Shown here in pieces: positions 46,568 to 55,852 of a stretch of 64,000 nucleotides of DNA; the first letter of the stretch is position 1, and every line of letters starts with the position of its first letter. The translations under genes and the position numbers were made by a program. Location of the stretch: contig NZ_BMIB01000001.1 of assembly GCF_014641615.1 (NCBI RefSeq), forward strand, positions 930,769 through 994,768, written 5' to 3'. This DNA is from Filimonas zeae (GTDB lineage: Bacteria; Bacteroidota; Bacteroidia; Chitinophagales; Chitinophagaceae). Below the pieces are notes generated by a model. That model was given only the letters and a program-made list of their open reading frames with translations, was not told where the DNA came from and searched no databases.

Positions 46568-47143
46568 ATGCTTTTATCAAAAACACAAAACAAAGCCGGC
46601 AAGGTAGAATACATCCTGAGCGCGGCACAACACCTGGCTGATTCGTATGGCCTTCAGCCTTTGAAAATACTGGTAGTAAAAGATGATGCCGTAAAGGAGC
46701 GGTTACAGCCTTTCATACGCCGGCAGAAAAAGAAAAGTTCTGATACTTTTTATATTGTATTTGCTATCTGGAATGTTATCAGCGAGCAAAAAATAGATGC
46801 CTATATATCACGCGTAGCCGCCTCCCGGCAGGCCTCGCCTGCTTTATTGCGGGAAGACCGTAAAAATGTGGTGAAGGCGGTTAACCGCCTGAATGAGGAA
46901 GGGAAGAAATGGGCCGCTAAACAGGCCGATATTGCGGTGCAGCATTTATTATCGGCTGCTACACAGGTGCAGGCAGAAGCTGCGGTGGAAGAAGTGGATT
47001 TGTCTGCTGTTGATAAGTTGCTTAACCTGCCGGCGCAGGGTTTACATGCCGTAAACGTGGTATCGCTTCATTTTGATTTTGTACCATCAACTTTATTACA
47101 GCCACAGGCAGCGGCGGAGGACGCTTTATTTGCGGTTATTTAA
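46568..47143 (+). CDS. Reduced nitroreductase-like protein
   Basis: The 191-aa cytoplasmic protein follows the NfsB-type nitroreductase pattern: SAAQHLADSYGLQPLKILVVKDDAVKERL (cf. the SSYGLQPW region), FYIVFAIWN, then NEEGKKWAAKQADIAVQHLLSAATQ and LPAQGLHAVNVVSLHFDFVP. The N-terminal R-R/K segment that binds the FMN phosphate and the C-terminal R/K-xxR are missing, so FMN binding may be lost. It may be a neofunctionalised nitroreductase-fold protein. Confidence in the family is moderate. Confidence 0.6.
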   Translation: MLLSKTQNKAGKVEYILSAAQHLADSYGLQPLKILVVKDDAVKERLQPFIRRQKKKSSDTFYIVFAIWNVISEQKIDAYISRVAASRQASPALLREDRKNVVKAVNRLNEEGKKWAAKQADIAVQHLLSAATQVQAEAAVEEVDLSAVDKLLNLPAQGLHAVNVVSLHFDFVPSTLLQPQAAAEDALFAVI

Positions 47144-47170
47144 CGCAGTTACCGCCCATGCGGAACTACC

Positions 47171-47178
47171 TATATTTG
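47171..47178 (+). promoter_or_regulatory. -7 promoter element of the 75-aa gene
   Basis: TATATTTG, 17 bp upstream of the ATG. No clear -33. Confidence 0.4.
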
Positions 47179-47195
47179 CGGTAAGTAATTACCGT

Positions 47196-47423
47196 ATGGA
47201 AGACTATATTATTGATGTAAGGCAGATTGAAGAGTTGCAAATGATTAAAGATGTGCCTGCCCTGGAGGAAATATTGCAGCGTGCGAAGGTGAATCTGGTA
47301 AGAGGGGGGCAGGTGGCACTGGTGCGGCCCGATGTACTGGGTAACCAGAACCGTTTTGACACATTTACCACGCTGGATGAATGGGCTGCCTATCGTAAAA
47401 ATGTATTGAAGTACCTTATATAG
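47196..47423 (+). CDS. Small protein of unknown function
   Basis: 75 aa, starting MEDYIIDVRQIEELQMIKDVPALEEILQRA and containing KVNLVRGGQVALVRPDVLGNQNRFDTFTTLDEWAAYRKNVLKYL. No signal peptide. The predicted structure is a helix pair followed by beta-strands. It starts 53 bp after the nitroreductase-like gene with its own -7 element. A longer in-frame extension upstream overlaps the previous gene and lacks coding character. Confidence 0.6.
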   Translation: MEDYIIDVRQIEELQMIKDVPALEEILQRAKVNLVRGGQVALVRPDVLGNQNRFDTFTTLDEWAAYRKNVLKYLI

Positions 47424-47733
47424 GTGGCTTTATTGTAAAAGTTAAGAAAATCTTAATTCGGGCCGTCCAGGTAGGACGGCTCGCCTGTTTAAGCGTCTTT
47501 ATCGGTGAAAGGTGAACGGTTTGTACCGTTCAAACCCTATTTTTGGAACCGAAACAAAGAAATTTTGCAACCAGACTGCTCCTCCAATTGCCTGAGCCTA
47601 AGGCGGGTATCGAAAATATTGCTGTCAGATGCAATGTTCCATTGTGCTAACCATTCTATGATCGGCCCCGATAGTAACCATTTTCACAAACCATTATTGT
47701 TTATAGTTAGAGTTTAAATTGTTAAGTTGAATT
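47424..47733. other. Intergenic stretch with one hairpin
   Basis: 310 bp. It holds the hairpin GCCGTCC/GGACGGC (47462-47480) with a 5-nt loop and no T-run, and otherwise nothing recognised. It is the leader of the metalloprotease gene. Confidence 0.4.
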
Positions 47734-50292
47734 ATGCGTAAATCTTACCTGATTTTCTCGGTTTGTCTGGGTATTGGCGTAACAGCTGGTGCACAACGGA
47801 AAAAGCCGACTACTCCGGCGCCGGACACAGCCAGAAAACAAACCATGTCGCCCATGATGGGAGCGCCCGGAATGGGCCGCCCGCAGGGAGCGCCTTCCCA
47901 GGGGCCAAAGCCTTATAAGGAAGTAATTACCGGAAAAGCGGTTACCCAAAGCGGTATGTTTAAGGTACACAAGGTGGAAGACCGTTACTTTTTTGAACTG
48001 GCCGATTCCATTCTTAACCGTGATATTCTGGTGGTGAGCCGTATATCCAAGGCTGCCGTAGGTGGCCGCGCACAAATGATGGGGTATGCCGGAGACGAGA
48101 TTAACGAAAACGTAATCCGTTTTGAAAAAGGGCCTAACAACAAGGTGTTTCTGAAAAGCATCTCTTACATGGAGATGAGTTCAGATTCTTCTAAAAACGG
48201 TATGTTCCGTTCTGTATTAAACAGCAACCTGCAACCTATTGCACAGGCATTTGATATTAAAGCGGTAAATAAAGATTCCGCTTCTGACAAAAGCGCCGTG
48301 GTAATAGATGTAACAGAATATATAGGCGGCGATAACGATATCCTGTTCTTTGATGCTTCTGTTAAAAAGGGCTTATCACTGGGCATGATGGCTTCTGACC
48401 GTTCTTATGTGGAAGACATTAAGGCCTATCCCATGAACGTGGAAATTAAAACCGTAAAAACCTATAACAAGCAGGCGGCTAACCCAATGATGGGTGGTGC
48501 TTCAGGCCCGGCTACGTATGAGCTGAACAGCTCTATGGTGCTGTTGCCTAAAGTGCCTATGAAGTCGCGCTACTTTGATAGCCGTGTAGGTTATTTTGCT
48601 ACCGGTTATACCGATTTTGATGCAAACCCGCAGGGTGTAAAAAGGGTGAGCATGATTACCCGTTTCAGACTGGAGCCTAAAGCAGAAGATGTAGAAAAAT
48701 ACAAGCGTGGCGAACTGGTGGAACCTAAAGAGCCCATTGTATATTATATAGACCCTGCTACGCCTAAAAAGTGGGTGCCTTACCTGATTGCAGGTGTTAA
48801 CGACTGGCAGGCTGCTTTTGAAAAAGCGGGTTTTAAAAATGCCATCGTTGCCAAAGAAGTGCCTGCAGGTGATTCTACTTTTGGTTTGGAAGATGCGCGT
48901 CACAACGTAATCATCTACAAACCTTCTGATATTCCTAATGCCAGCGGTCCGCACGTACACGACCCCCGCAGCGGTGAAATCATGGAAACACACGTAAACT
49001 GGTACCACAACGTAATGAGCCTGGTGCACAACTGGTATATGGTACAGGCGGCGGCTATTGATCCTAAAGCCCGTAAAATGCAGTTTGATGATGAACTGAT
49101 GGGCCAGCTGATCCGCTTCGTGTCTTCTCACGAAATTGGTCACACTTTAGGTCTGCGCCACAACTTTGGTTCTTCTTCTACCGTTCCGGTAGAAAAGCTG
49201 CGCGACAAAGCGTTTGTAGAAGCCAACGGCCACACACCTTCTATTATGGACTATGCGCGTTTCAACTACGTGGCACAGCCCGAAGATAACATTACAGAAA
49301 AAGGCATCTTCCCCCGTATTGGCGATTACGATATGTGGGCTATTGAGTGGGGTTACAAATGGAAGCCTGAGTTTGCTACCGGTGCTGACGAAAAAGAATG
49401 GAGCAACAAATGGATTATCGAGCGTTTAAACGCCAACAAGCGTTTATGGTTTGGTACTGAAATGGACCAGAACGACCCCCGTTGCCAGAACGAAGACCTG
49501 GGCGATAATGCTATGAAGGCAAGCGCTTACGGTATTAAAAATCTGCAACGTATTATTCCGCAACTGGAGCAGTGGACAAAACAATCTGCTGAAGGTTATG
49601 ATGATCTGAAAACAATGTACGGTGAAGTAACCGGACAGTTCAGCCGTTATATGGGCCACGTTGCCAAAAACATTGGCGGTATTTATACTACGCCTAAAAG
49701 CGTAGAGCAGGGTGGAGACGTATTTGAGTACGTGCCTAAAGCTACCCAGAAAGAAGCCATGCAGTTTTTACAGCAGCAGCTGTTTACCACGCCTGAGTGG
49801 CTGGTTAATAAAAGAATTGCAAGTGTAACCGGTACCAGCGGGCTCAGCTCTATTGCGTCTGTTCAAACCTATACACTGGCACGTATTATGAACACGGCTA
49901 CGCTGAACAAACTGGTTCAGTTTGAAGCGGCCAGCCCTGCTACAGCGTACAGTGCTTCTGAAATGCTGAACGATCTGAAGAAAGGTATTTTCAGCGAGCT
50001 GCCTGCACGTAAAGCTATCAGCATCTATCGCAGAAACCTGCAGAAGATTTATGTGAATGTACTGGCTGATATGGTAGCTCCGGCTCCTGCAACAGCACCT
50101 CAATTGCCCATGCAGCGTCCTTCCTTTAACCTGACTCCCATTACAGATGGTTTGTCTGTTGCCAAAGCACAGGCTAAATCTTTACTGTCTGAGATAAAGG
50201 CGGCGGCACCTGCAGCAGCTGATGCGGCAACCCGTGCACACTTACAGGATCTGGCTGACCGTTTAACCACGGCGCTGGATAACAAAAAGTAA
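47734..50292 (+). CDS. Zinc metalloprotease, DUF5117/DUF5118 family, exported
   Basis: The 852-aa protein has a signal peptide (MRKSYLIFSVCLGIGVTAGAQ) and a low-complexity Met/Gly/Pro linker. A large N-terminal beta-domain precedes a metzincin-like catalytic site, SSHEIGHTLGLRHNFG (His466, Glu467, His470, His476: HExxHxxGxxH). The Met-turn candidate is SIMDYARFNY. It is a typical long Bacteroidota extracytoplasmic protease. The substrate is unknown. Confidence 0.92.
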   Translation: MRKSYLIFSVCLGIGVTAGAQRKKPTTPAPDTARKQTMSPMMGAPGMGRPQGAPSQGPKPYKEVITGKAVTQSGMFKVHKVEDRYFFELADSILNRDILVVSRISKAAVGGRAQMMGYAGDEINENVIRFEKGPNNKVFLKSISYMEMSSDSSKNGMFRSVLNSNLQPIAQAFDIKAVNKDSASDKSAVVIDVTEYIGGDNDILFFDASVKKGLSLGMMASDRSYVEDIKAYPMNVEIKTVKTYNKQAANPMMGGASGPATYELNSSMVLLPKVPMKSRYFDSRVGYFATGYTDFDANPQGVKRVSMITRFRLEPKAEDVEKYKRGELVEPKEPIVYYIDPATPKKWVPYLIAGVNDWQAAFEKAGFKNAIVAKEVPAGDSTFGLEDARHNVIIYKPSDIPNASGPHVHDPRSGEIMETHVNWYHNVMSLVHNWYMVQAAAIDPKARKMQFDDELMGQLIRFVSSHEIGHTLGLRHNFGSSSTVPVEKLRDKAFVEANGHTPSIMDYARFNYVAQPEDNITEKGIFPRIGDYDMWAIEWGYKWKPEFATGADEKEWSNKWIIERLNANKRLWFGTEMDQNDPRCQNEDLGDNAMKASAYGIKNLQRIIPQLEQWTKQSAEGYDDLKTMYGEVTGQFSRYMGHVAKNIGGIYTTPKSVEQGGDVFEYVPKATQKEAMQFLQQQLFTTPEWLVNKRIASVTGTSGLSSIASVQTYTLARIMNTATLNKLVQFEAASPATAYSASEMLNDLKKGIFSELPARKAISIYRRNLQKIYVNVLADMVAPAPATAPQLPMQRPSFNLTPITDGLSVAKAQAKSLLSEIKAAAPAAADAATRAHLQDLADRLTTALDNKK

Positions 50293-50321
50293 ATCCACCG
50301 GATAATAACCGGAAATTGAAT

Positions 50322-50352
50322 AAAAGGGAAAGCGGAATGCTTTCCCTTTTTT
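50322..50352 (+). terminator. Intrinsic terminator of metalloprotease gene
   Basis: AAAAGGGAAAGC-GGAAT-GCTTTCCCTTTT followed by T-run. Confidence 0.9.
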
Positions 50353-50362
50353 AATTTTAAGC

Positions 50363-51496
50363 ATGCAAGTGCAACCAAAACAACGTATTCAGTCCATCGA
50401 CGTACTGCGGGGAATAGTGATGATTATTATGGCATTAGACCATGTGCGTGACTTTTTCTCCAATGCCCGTTTCGATCCTACGGATCTTTCACAAACAACT
50501 ATTCCTTATTTCTTTACCCGGTTTATTACCCATTACTGTGCGCCGGTATTTGTATTCCTGTCGGGCATCAGCGCTTTTCTGGGATTATCGAAAGGAAAGA
50601 CCAAACGGCAGCAATCTGCGTTTTTGTTAACAAGGGGGCTGTGGCTTATTGTGGCCGAAGTACTATTGGTTAACCCCGGATTCAGCTTTAACTGGGAGTT
50701 TTATTTTGTGGTAGGGCAGGTAATATGGGCTATTGGCTGGAGTATGATTGTGCTGGCTTGCTTGATCTATGTTAAGCCCGTGTATGCGGGCCTGCTGGGT
50801 ATTATTATGATTACAGGGCATAATGCACTGGATGGCATACACGCAGCGGACTGGGGCAGCGGTGGCTGGTTATGGAATATACTGCACGAAACAGGTGTAT
50901 TTAAGCTGCCTGACGGCCGTAAAGTGCTTACGCTATACCCACTGGTGCCCTGGATAGGTGTTATGTCGCTCGGATACTGGAGCGGACAGTTGTATAAAAT
51001 GGAGGCAGATACACGTGTGAAAATATTGAAATATGCCGGGGTAGGCGCGCTGATATTGTTTGTGGTGCTGCGTTTTATAAACCTGTATGGCGATCTGCAT
51101 CCGCGGGAAGTGTATGTAGAAAACTGGAAGAATATTTTATCTTTTATTAATGTGACGAAATATCCGCCCTCGCTGGATTATTTACTGGTTACACTGGGCC
51201 CTGCATGCCTTGTTTTAGCTGCAATGGACGGGGTGCAGGTGGGAGAGCGGCATCCGGCGCTGGTTTTTGGGCGGGTTCCGTTTTTCTATTATCTGCTGCA
51301 TTTGTATCTGGCGCATGGGCTGGCCGTGTTAACGGGGTTGCTATTGGGAATGAAAAGTGCGGACGAATGGACGGGCTACAGCCTGCCGGTGGTGTATGGG
51401 GTATGGGGGCTGGTGGTGGTATTGCTGTATTTTCCCTGCCGGTGGTATATGGGTGTTAAAGCACGGCGGCGCGATTGGTGGTTAAGTTATCTATAA
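50363..51496 (+). CDS. DUF1624 / HGSNAT-like membrane acyltransferase
   Basis: The 377-aa inner-membrane protein has about ten TM helices. The N-terminal signature QRIQSIDVLRGIVMIIMALDHVRDFF and the helix FTRFITHYCAPVFVFLSGISAFLGLSKGK define the heparan-alpha-glucosaminide N-acetyltransferase-like family (DUF1624), which moves acetyl groups across the membrane to glycans. The catalytic His may be in ALDHVRD. It starts just after the protease terminator, so it is probably its own unit. Confidence 0.88.
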   Translation: MQVQPKQRIQSIDVLRGIVMIIMALDHVRDFFSNARFDPTDLSQTTIPYFFTRFITHYCAPVFVFLSGISAFLGLSKGKTKRQQSAFLLTRGLWLIVAEVLLVNPGFSFNWEFYFVVGQVIWAIGWSMIVLACLIYVKPVYAGLLGIIMITGHNALDGIHAADWGSGGWLWNILHETGVFKLPDGRKVLTLYPLVPWIGVMSLGYWSGQLYKMEADTRVKILKYAGVGALILFVVLRFINLYGDLHPREVYVENWKNILSFINVTKYPPSLDYLLVTLGPACLVLAAMDGVQVGERHPALVFGRVPFFYYLLHLYLAHGLAVLTGLLLGMKSADEWTGYSLPVVYGVWGLVVVLLYFPCRWYMGVKARRRDWWLSYL

Positions 51497-51625
51497 CATT
51501 TGTACATACAATAGTCACTATACTACAGGTTACCTGCTGTAAATTATACACCGATATAAATACCTTTGCTTTCCGGAAAATACCCGGAGTAGATAAAAAC
51601 AAAAACAGACTCAAAAAACACAATT

Positions 51626-52195
51626 ATGAAAAGAATCGCAGTAGTAGCAGCCGGTCTGCTTATGTCAGTTGCTTCCTTTGCTCAAACATGGTCAGTAGAC
51701 AAAGGACATTCCAGATTAGGTTTTGGTATTACCCACATGGGCATTTCTCTGTTTGAAGGTAACTTCAAAAGCTATGATGCAACCATTACTTCTTCTAAAG
51801 AAGATTTTTCTGATGCAGTATTTGAAGTATCTGCTGATGTTGCCAGCATTAACACTGACAACGAAAGAAGAGACGGTCACGTAAAAAGCGCTGACATGCT
51901 GGATGCTGAGAAGTTTCCTAAACTGACTTTCAAAAGCACTTCTATTTCTAAAGTTGCTGATAAGAAATACAAAGTAGTTGGTGACCTTACTTTCCACGGT
52001 GTAACCAAGCCGGTAACCCTGGAAGTAGTGTACAACGCTACTATCACTAACCCACAGAGCAAAAAGCAGATTGCAGGTTTCCGCATCACCGGTTCTTTCA
52101 AGCGTTCTGATTTTGGCATAGCTCCAGGTTTCAATACCTCTATGCTGAGCGATGACGTTCAACTGCTGGCTAACGGCGAGTTTGCTAAAAACTAA
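51626..52195 (+). CDS. YceI-family lipid-binding protein, copy 1
   Basis: The 189-aa periplasmic protein has a signal peptide (MKRIAVVAAGLLMSVASFAQ). The YceI lipocalin-like barrel is visible as TWSVDKGHSRLGFGITHMGISLFEGNFKSYDATI, SINTDNERRDGHVKSADMLDAEKFPKLTF, LTFHGVTKPVTLEVVYN and RSDFGIAPGFNTSMLSDDVQL. It binds isoprenoid-like ligands in known members. A strong terminator separates it from the second copy. Confidence 0.93.
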   Translation: MKRIAVVAAGLLMSVASFAQTWSVDKGHSRLGFGITHMGISLFEGNFKSYDATITSSKEDFSDAVFEVSADVASINTDNERRDGHVKSADMLDAEKFPKLTFKSTSISKVADKKYKVVGDLTFHGVTKPVTLEVVYNATITNPQSKKQIAGFRITGSFKRSDFGIAPGFNTSMLSDDVQLLANGEFAKN

Positions 52196-52206
52196 TTATC
52201 TCAGAT

Positions 52207-52241
52207 GTTCTTTCAGGGTGTTTGCCCTGAAAGAACTTTTT
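52207..52241 (+). terminator. Intrinsic terminator between the two YceI genes
   Basis: GTTCTTTCAGGG, 6-nt loop, CCCTGAAAGAAC, T-run. It may leave partial read-through to the second copy. Confidence 0.88.
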
Positions 52242-52263
52242 GTTTCACTGTAAATAACATCGC

Positions 52264-52794
52264 ATGAAAAAGATCGCTCTTACTGCAGTGGCTGCGCTGG
52301 CGCTGGTAGTTACTTTTGCTTTTACCCTGGTACAGGGCTGGAAGATATCTGATAAGTGTAACATTACTTTTTCCGGTACCGGTGTAAACGGTATTTTCAA
52401 AAAGTTCTCTGGTTCTATAGCGTTTGATGAAAAGAACCTGGTTCAATCTAAATTTGATGTAGCTATTGATGTGGCTTCTATCAATACCGGTAATGGTTTG
52501 ATGAACAAACATGCAAAAGATACTGAGTGGTTTGATGCTGCTAAATATCCTGCCATCAAATACACTTCTGCTAAAATTGTAAAAAGCGGCGCTGGTTATA
52601 CGGCTACCGGTACCCTGGAAGTAAAGGGTGTGAAGAAAGAAGTAAGCCTGCCTTTTACCTTTACAGCAGCTGGCAGCGGTGCTACTTTTGCCGGTACTTT
52701 TAATATTAACCGCAACGACTTTAAAGTAGGTAAGCCAGGTGGTGATGTGGCAGATGTTATTAAAGTAGAAGTAAGCATTCCTGTAACAAAGTAG
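52264..52794 (+). CDS. YceI-family protein, copy 2 (divergent)
   Basis: The 176-aa protein has an N-terminal hydrophobic stretch (MKKIALTAVAALALVVTFAFTLVQG). The barrel strands WKISDKCNITFSGTGVNGIFKKFSGSIAFDEKNL, SINTGNGLMNKHAKDTEWFDAAKYPAIKY and GTLEVKGVKKEVSLPFTFTAA match YceI. It is diverged from copy 1 (no close identity outside the SINTxN/AKYPAIKY motifs). The third gene follows 28 bp later and may share its transcript. Confidence 0.9.
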   Translation: MKKIALTAVAALALVVTFAFTLVQGWKISDKCNITFSGTGVNGIFKKFSGSIAFDEKNLVQSKFDVAIDVASINTGNGLMNKHAKDTEWFDAAKYPAIKYTSAKIVKSGAGYTATGTLEVKGVKKEVSLPFTFTAAGSGATFAGTFNINRNDFKVGKPGGDVADVIKVEVSIPVTK

Positions 52795-52822
52795 TCTTTA
52801 CAGTTACCCTCAATTGAAATAT

Positions 52823-53221
52823 ATGTTTAAGAAAGCATTGTTACTGGGCATTATTTCCGGCGCGCTGGCAGGCTTAGCTTCGGTAGTATATCAGAATAAG
52901 GTATATCTGGAGGCTACCGGCGTTGAGTTTGCTATTGTAAAACCGCTGAACATTTTTGCTGCCAGCATAGCCGGTGGTTTACTGGCCGCTATTGGTTTTA
53001 CCTTGCTTACCCGCTTTTTAAAAGCAAAGGGTGAAATTGTGTTCAACCTGTTATTTGCTATACTGTCTTTTGCCAGTATTCTGTTGCCCGTGGGGTATAA
53101 GCTGCCGCTGGATGCAGAAGCGCCCGAACTGTTTTACGGTCTGGCTATTCCCATGCACTTTTTTCCGGCACTGGGCTGGTTTACGCTAAAGCCGCTTTTC
53201 TTTCCTTCAAAGCAGGCGTAA
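52823..53221 (+). CDS. Four-TM membrane protein, DUF6069-like
   Basis: The 132-aa protein has four membrane helices: LLLGIISGALAGLASVVY, IFAASIAGGLLAAIGFTLLTRF, NLLFAILSFASILLPVGY and GLAIPMHFFPALGWFTLKPLFF. It resembles small DUF6069 proteins. Function is unknown; it is likely co-transcribed with YceI copy 2. Confidence 0.65.
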   Translation: MFKKALLLGIISGALAGLASVVYQNKVYLEATGVEFAIVKPLNIFAASIAGGLLAAIGFTLLTRFLKAKGEIVFNLLFAILSFASILLPVGYKLPLDAEAPELFYGLAIPMHFFPALGWFTLKPLFFPSKQA

Positions 53222-53236
53222 GTACATAGTATATAT

Positions 53237-53285
53237 GCAGTTAAAGTTGACGGTTTACGCTGTGTAACCGGCCAACTTCAACTGC
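53237..53285 (+). terminator. Long imperfect hairpin, possible terminator
   Basis: GCAGTT-AAAGTTG…GTAACC…CAACTTCAACTGC pairs over about 20 bp with small mismatches. There is no clear T-run, so termination is uncertain. Confidence 0.45.
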
Positions 53286-53400
53286 CTCTGTGGCTGCTTA
53301 CTGTTTTCCCTTCTTTTCTTGCCACAGCCGTTTGCCGGCAACACCGGCCCATAAACCGCGGCATTTTACAGCCGGTTACTGCATTCAACTATTTCCCATA

Positions 53401-53487
53401 ACTTGCGGGTGCTTTAGGGGTGTCCTGGCAGAGGACTGAGATCATACCCTTAGTACCTGATATGGTTGGTACCATCGTAGGGAAAAG
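53401..53487 (+). ncRNA. TPP (thiamine pyrophosphate) riboswitch
   Basis: The THI-box order is visible: GGGGTGTCC…GGACTGAGATCATACCCTTAGTACCTGAT…GGTTGGTACCATCGTAGGGAA. It binds TPP and represses the downstream thiM-thiE-thiD-tenA operon. The 66 nt to the thiM ATG may form the switching platform. Confidence 0.95.
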
Positions 53488-53553
53488 CTATGATATATTG
53501 TGCTGCTCTGCCTGTATTTCCCCTCATTCATCACTGAGAACCTTCTGTATATT

Positions 53554-54369
53554 ATGGTACAACCTAAGCAACTCTGGCACCGGGTACTTGCTGTGCGCAA
53601 TGCCGGCCCTTTAGTGCATAACATTACCAACTATGTGGTAATGAACAATACTGCCAATGCATTGCTGGCGGTAGGTGCATCACCGGTTATGGCGCATGCA
53701 CATGAAGAAATGAATGATATGGTAAGCATTGCCGGTGCGCTGGTTGTGAATATAGGTACGCTGGATGCGTATTGGGTAGAGAGTATGCAAAAGGCAATTC
53801 TACAGGCAAAGAACCTGCAAAAGCCCTGGGTGCTGGATCCGGTTGGTGCGGGCGCCAGTGCTTACCGTAATACCGTGCTGATACAATTGCTGCACACACA
53901 TACCCCTTCTGTAATACGGGGCAATGCTTCTGAAATTATGTCGCTGGCACATACCAGTGCTGCTACCAAAGGTGTGGACAGTGTACATACCAGCGAGCAG
54001 GCTTTGCGCGCTGCTGCTGCGGTAAGCAATACGTTTGATTGTGTGGTATGTGTATCTGGCGAAACAGATTTTATTGTTTATAAAGACACTATTACAGGTG
54101 TAAGCAACGGCTCGCCACTGATGACGCGCGTAACCGGCCTGGGCTGTACTGCCTCCGCTATTACCGGTGCATTTTGTGCAGTGGCAGAGGGGCATTATAC
54201 AGAAGCTACCATTGCTGCTATGGCGCTGATGGGTATTGCCGGTGAGCTGGCAGCAGAAAAAGCAGCAGGCCCCGGTACCTTACAGTTGCACTTTCTGGAT
54301 GCCTTGTATAACATTACCGAAGAAGATTTTGTAGCGCGTATAAAGCTTTCTGCCCATGATGCCGTTTAG
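53554..54369 (+). CDS. thiM: Hydroxyethylthiazole kinase
   Basis: The 271-aa ribokinase-like enzyme phosphorylates 4-methyl-5-(2-hydroxyethyl)thiazole (salvage). Motifs: PLVHNITNYVVMNNTANALLAVGASPVMAHA at the start, VLDPVGAGAS (substrate/ATP), and VTGLGCTASAITGAF (anion hole with Cys). ATG 53554 is preferred over upstream frames because it starts the family N-terminus. It is first in the TPP-controlled operon and overlaps thiE by 14 bp. Confidence 0.95.
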   Translation: MVQPKQLWHRVLAVRNAGPLVHNITNYVVMNNTANALLAVGASPVMAHAHEEMNDMVSIAGALVVNIGTLDAYWVESMQKAILQAKNLQKPWVLDPVGAGASAYRNTVLIQLLHTHTPSVIRGNASEIMSLAHTSAATKGVDSVHTSEQALRAAAAVSNTFDCVVCVSGETDFIVYKDTITGVSNGSPLMTRVTGLGCTASAITGAFCAVAEGHYTEATIAAMALMGIAGELAAEKAAGPGTLQLHFLDALYNITEEDFVARIKLSAHDAV

Positions 54370-55000
54370 TTACAGACTGTATCTGGTAACGGATGAGCAG
54401 GCTTGTCTGGGGCGCGATTTGTTTTGGGTGGTAGAAGAAGCCATTAAAGGTGGGGTAGACGTGGTGCAGCTGCGGGAGAAGCAACTGGATACACCTGCTT
54501 TTATCCAAAAGGCAGAGCGGCTGAAGCAGTTGCTGGATAAATATCATGTTCCGTTAATTATTAATGATAATGTAGAAGTTGCTAAGGCTGTGCAGGCGTA
54601 TGGTATTCATGTGGGCAACAGCGATCAGAGCCCGGTTACTGTACGCGCACAATTAGGGGCAGAGGCAGCTATTGGTTATTCAATAGAATATGAAACGCAG
54701 CTGTCTACAGCCAATGCTGCAGTAGCAGATTACCTGGCACTCAGCCCCATCTTTGCTACACCCACCAAAACAGATACGGTAACGGAGTGGGGGCTGGAAG
54801 GTATTGCCCATATACGCAAACAAACACAGAAGCCACTGGTGGCCATTGGCCATATAGCTGCTGATAACGCAGGTAGTATTATAAAAGCCGGTGCAGATTG
54901 TTTGGCGGTAGTATCAGCCATCTGCTCTGCTGAACATCCGGCATATGCAGCAGAAAAAATCAGAATTGAAATTGAAAGGGCTGCCGCAGGCAGCCTGTAA
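54356..55000 (+). CDS. thiE: Thiamine phosphate synthase
   Basis: The 214-aa TIM barrel joins HMP-PP and thiazole phosphate into thiamine phosphate. Motifs: YLVTDEQACLG, GVDVVQLREKQLDTPAF, LIINDNVEVAKAVQAYGIHVG and PIFATPTKTDT. Its start overlaps the thiM end (translational coupling). The usual HLGQxD is HVGNSD here, a mild divergence. Confidence 0.95.
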   Translation: MMPFSYRLYLVTDEQACLGRDLFWVVEEAIKGGVDVVQLREKQLDTPAFIQKAERLKQLLDKYHVPLIINDNVEVAKAVQAYGIHVGNSDQSPVTVRAQLGAEAAIGYSIEYETQLSTANAAVADYLALSPIFATPTKTDTVTEWGLEGIAHIRKQTQKPLVAIGHIAADNAGSIIKAGADCLAVVSAICSAEHPAYAAEKIRIEIERAAAGSL

Positions 55001-55018
55001 TGCAATATTCCAATATTT

Positions 55019-55852
55019 ATGAAACAATACAGGTATGCTGCTGTGCTAACCATTGCCGGCTCTGACAGTGGCGGAGGGGCCGGGATACAGGCGGATATAA
55101 AGACCATGTCGGCACTGGGCTGCTACGCTACCTCTGCCATTACTGCTATTACGGTACAGAATACATTAGGTGTTACCGGCATTCACTCCGTGCCTGCAGA
55201 TATTGTACGCGGGCAGGTAGATGCGGTGATGACAGATATACAACCACAGGCTATTAAAATAGGCATGGTACATAGTGCAGCATTAGCGGTTACACTGGCA
55301 GATGCACTGGGTGCTTACCCGGAAGTGCCGGTGGTGCTGGACCCTGTAATGATATCTACCAGCGGGCATAAGCTGATAGAAGACGAAACCATCAACCTGC
55401 TGAAAGAACGGTTGTTTCCATTAGCAGCATTAATTACCCCCAACCTGGATGAAGCAGCGGTGCTTTGTGGCAGACCACTGCAATCGGTAGAAGATATGAA
55501 GCAGGCAGCAGACCTGCTGCTGCAAACCGGATGCAGTGCCGTACTAATCAAAGGCGGGCATTTGAAGGGAGAAAAGGTGTATGATGTATACAAAAGCTTT
55601 GAGGGGGAAGAACTGGTGCTGGAGAGCGACTGGATAGATAGCCGCAATGTACATGGCACGGGCTGCACCTTATCTTCTGCCATAGCATCGTACCTGGCGT
55701 TGGGCAATGGTTTACAGCAGTCGGTAATGCTGGCCAAAGCTTATATTACGGAAGCCATAGCAGCAGGCAGTAATGTAGTTACCGGCAAAGGCAGCGGCCC
55801 GCTGAATCATTTTTTTCAACCACAGCAATTACAGAAATATGCAATGGAGTAA
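55019..55852 (+). CDS. thiD: Bifunctional HMP kinase / HMP-P kinase
   Basis: The 277-aa ribokinase-fold enzyme phosphorylates 4-amino-5-hydroxymethyl-2-methylpyrimidine twice. Motifs: TIAGSDSGGGAGIQADIKTMSALGCYATSAITAITVQNT, PVVLDPVMISTSGHKL and NVHGTGCTLSSAIASYLALG. It follows thiE by 18 bp and overlaps tenA by 14 bp. Confidence 0.96.
   Translation: MKQYRYAAVLTIAGSDSGGGAGIQADIKTMSALGCYATSAITAITVQNTLGVTGIHSVPADIVRGQVDAVMTDIQPQAIKIGMVHSAALAVTLADALGAYPEVPVVLDPVMISTSGHKLIEDETINLLKERLFPLAALITPNLDEAAVLCGRPLQSVEDMKQAADLLLQTGCSAVLIKGGHLKGEKVYDVYKSFEGEELVLESDWIDSRNVHGTGCTLSSAIASYLALGNGLQQSVMLAKAYITEAIAAGSNVVTGKGSGPLNHFFQPQQLQKYAME

Noticed and set aside
47505..47717. 70-aa frame before the metalloprotease
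   Set aside because: No start context, signal or motif; it sits in the leader of the protease gene.
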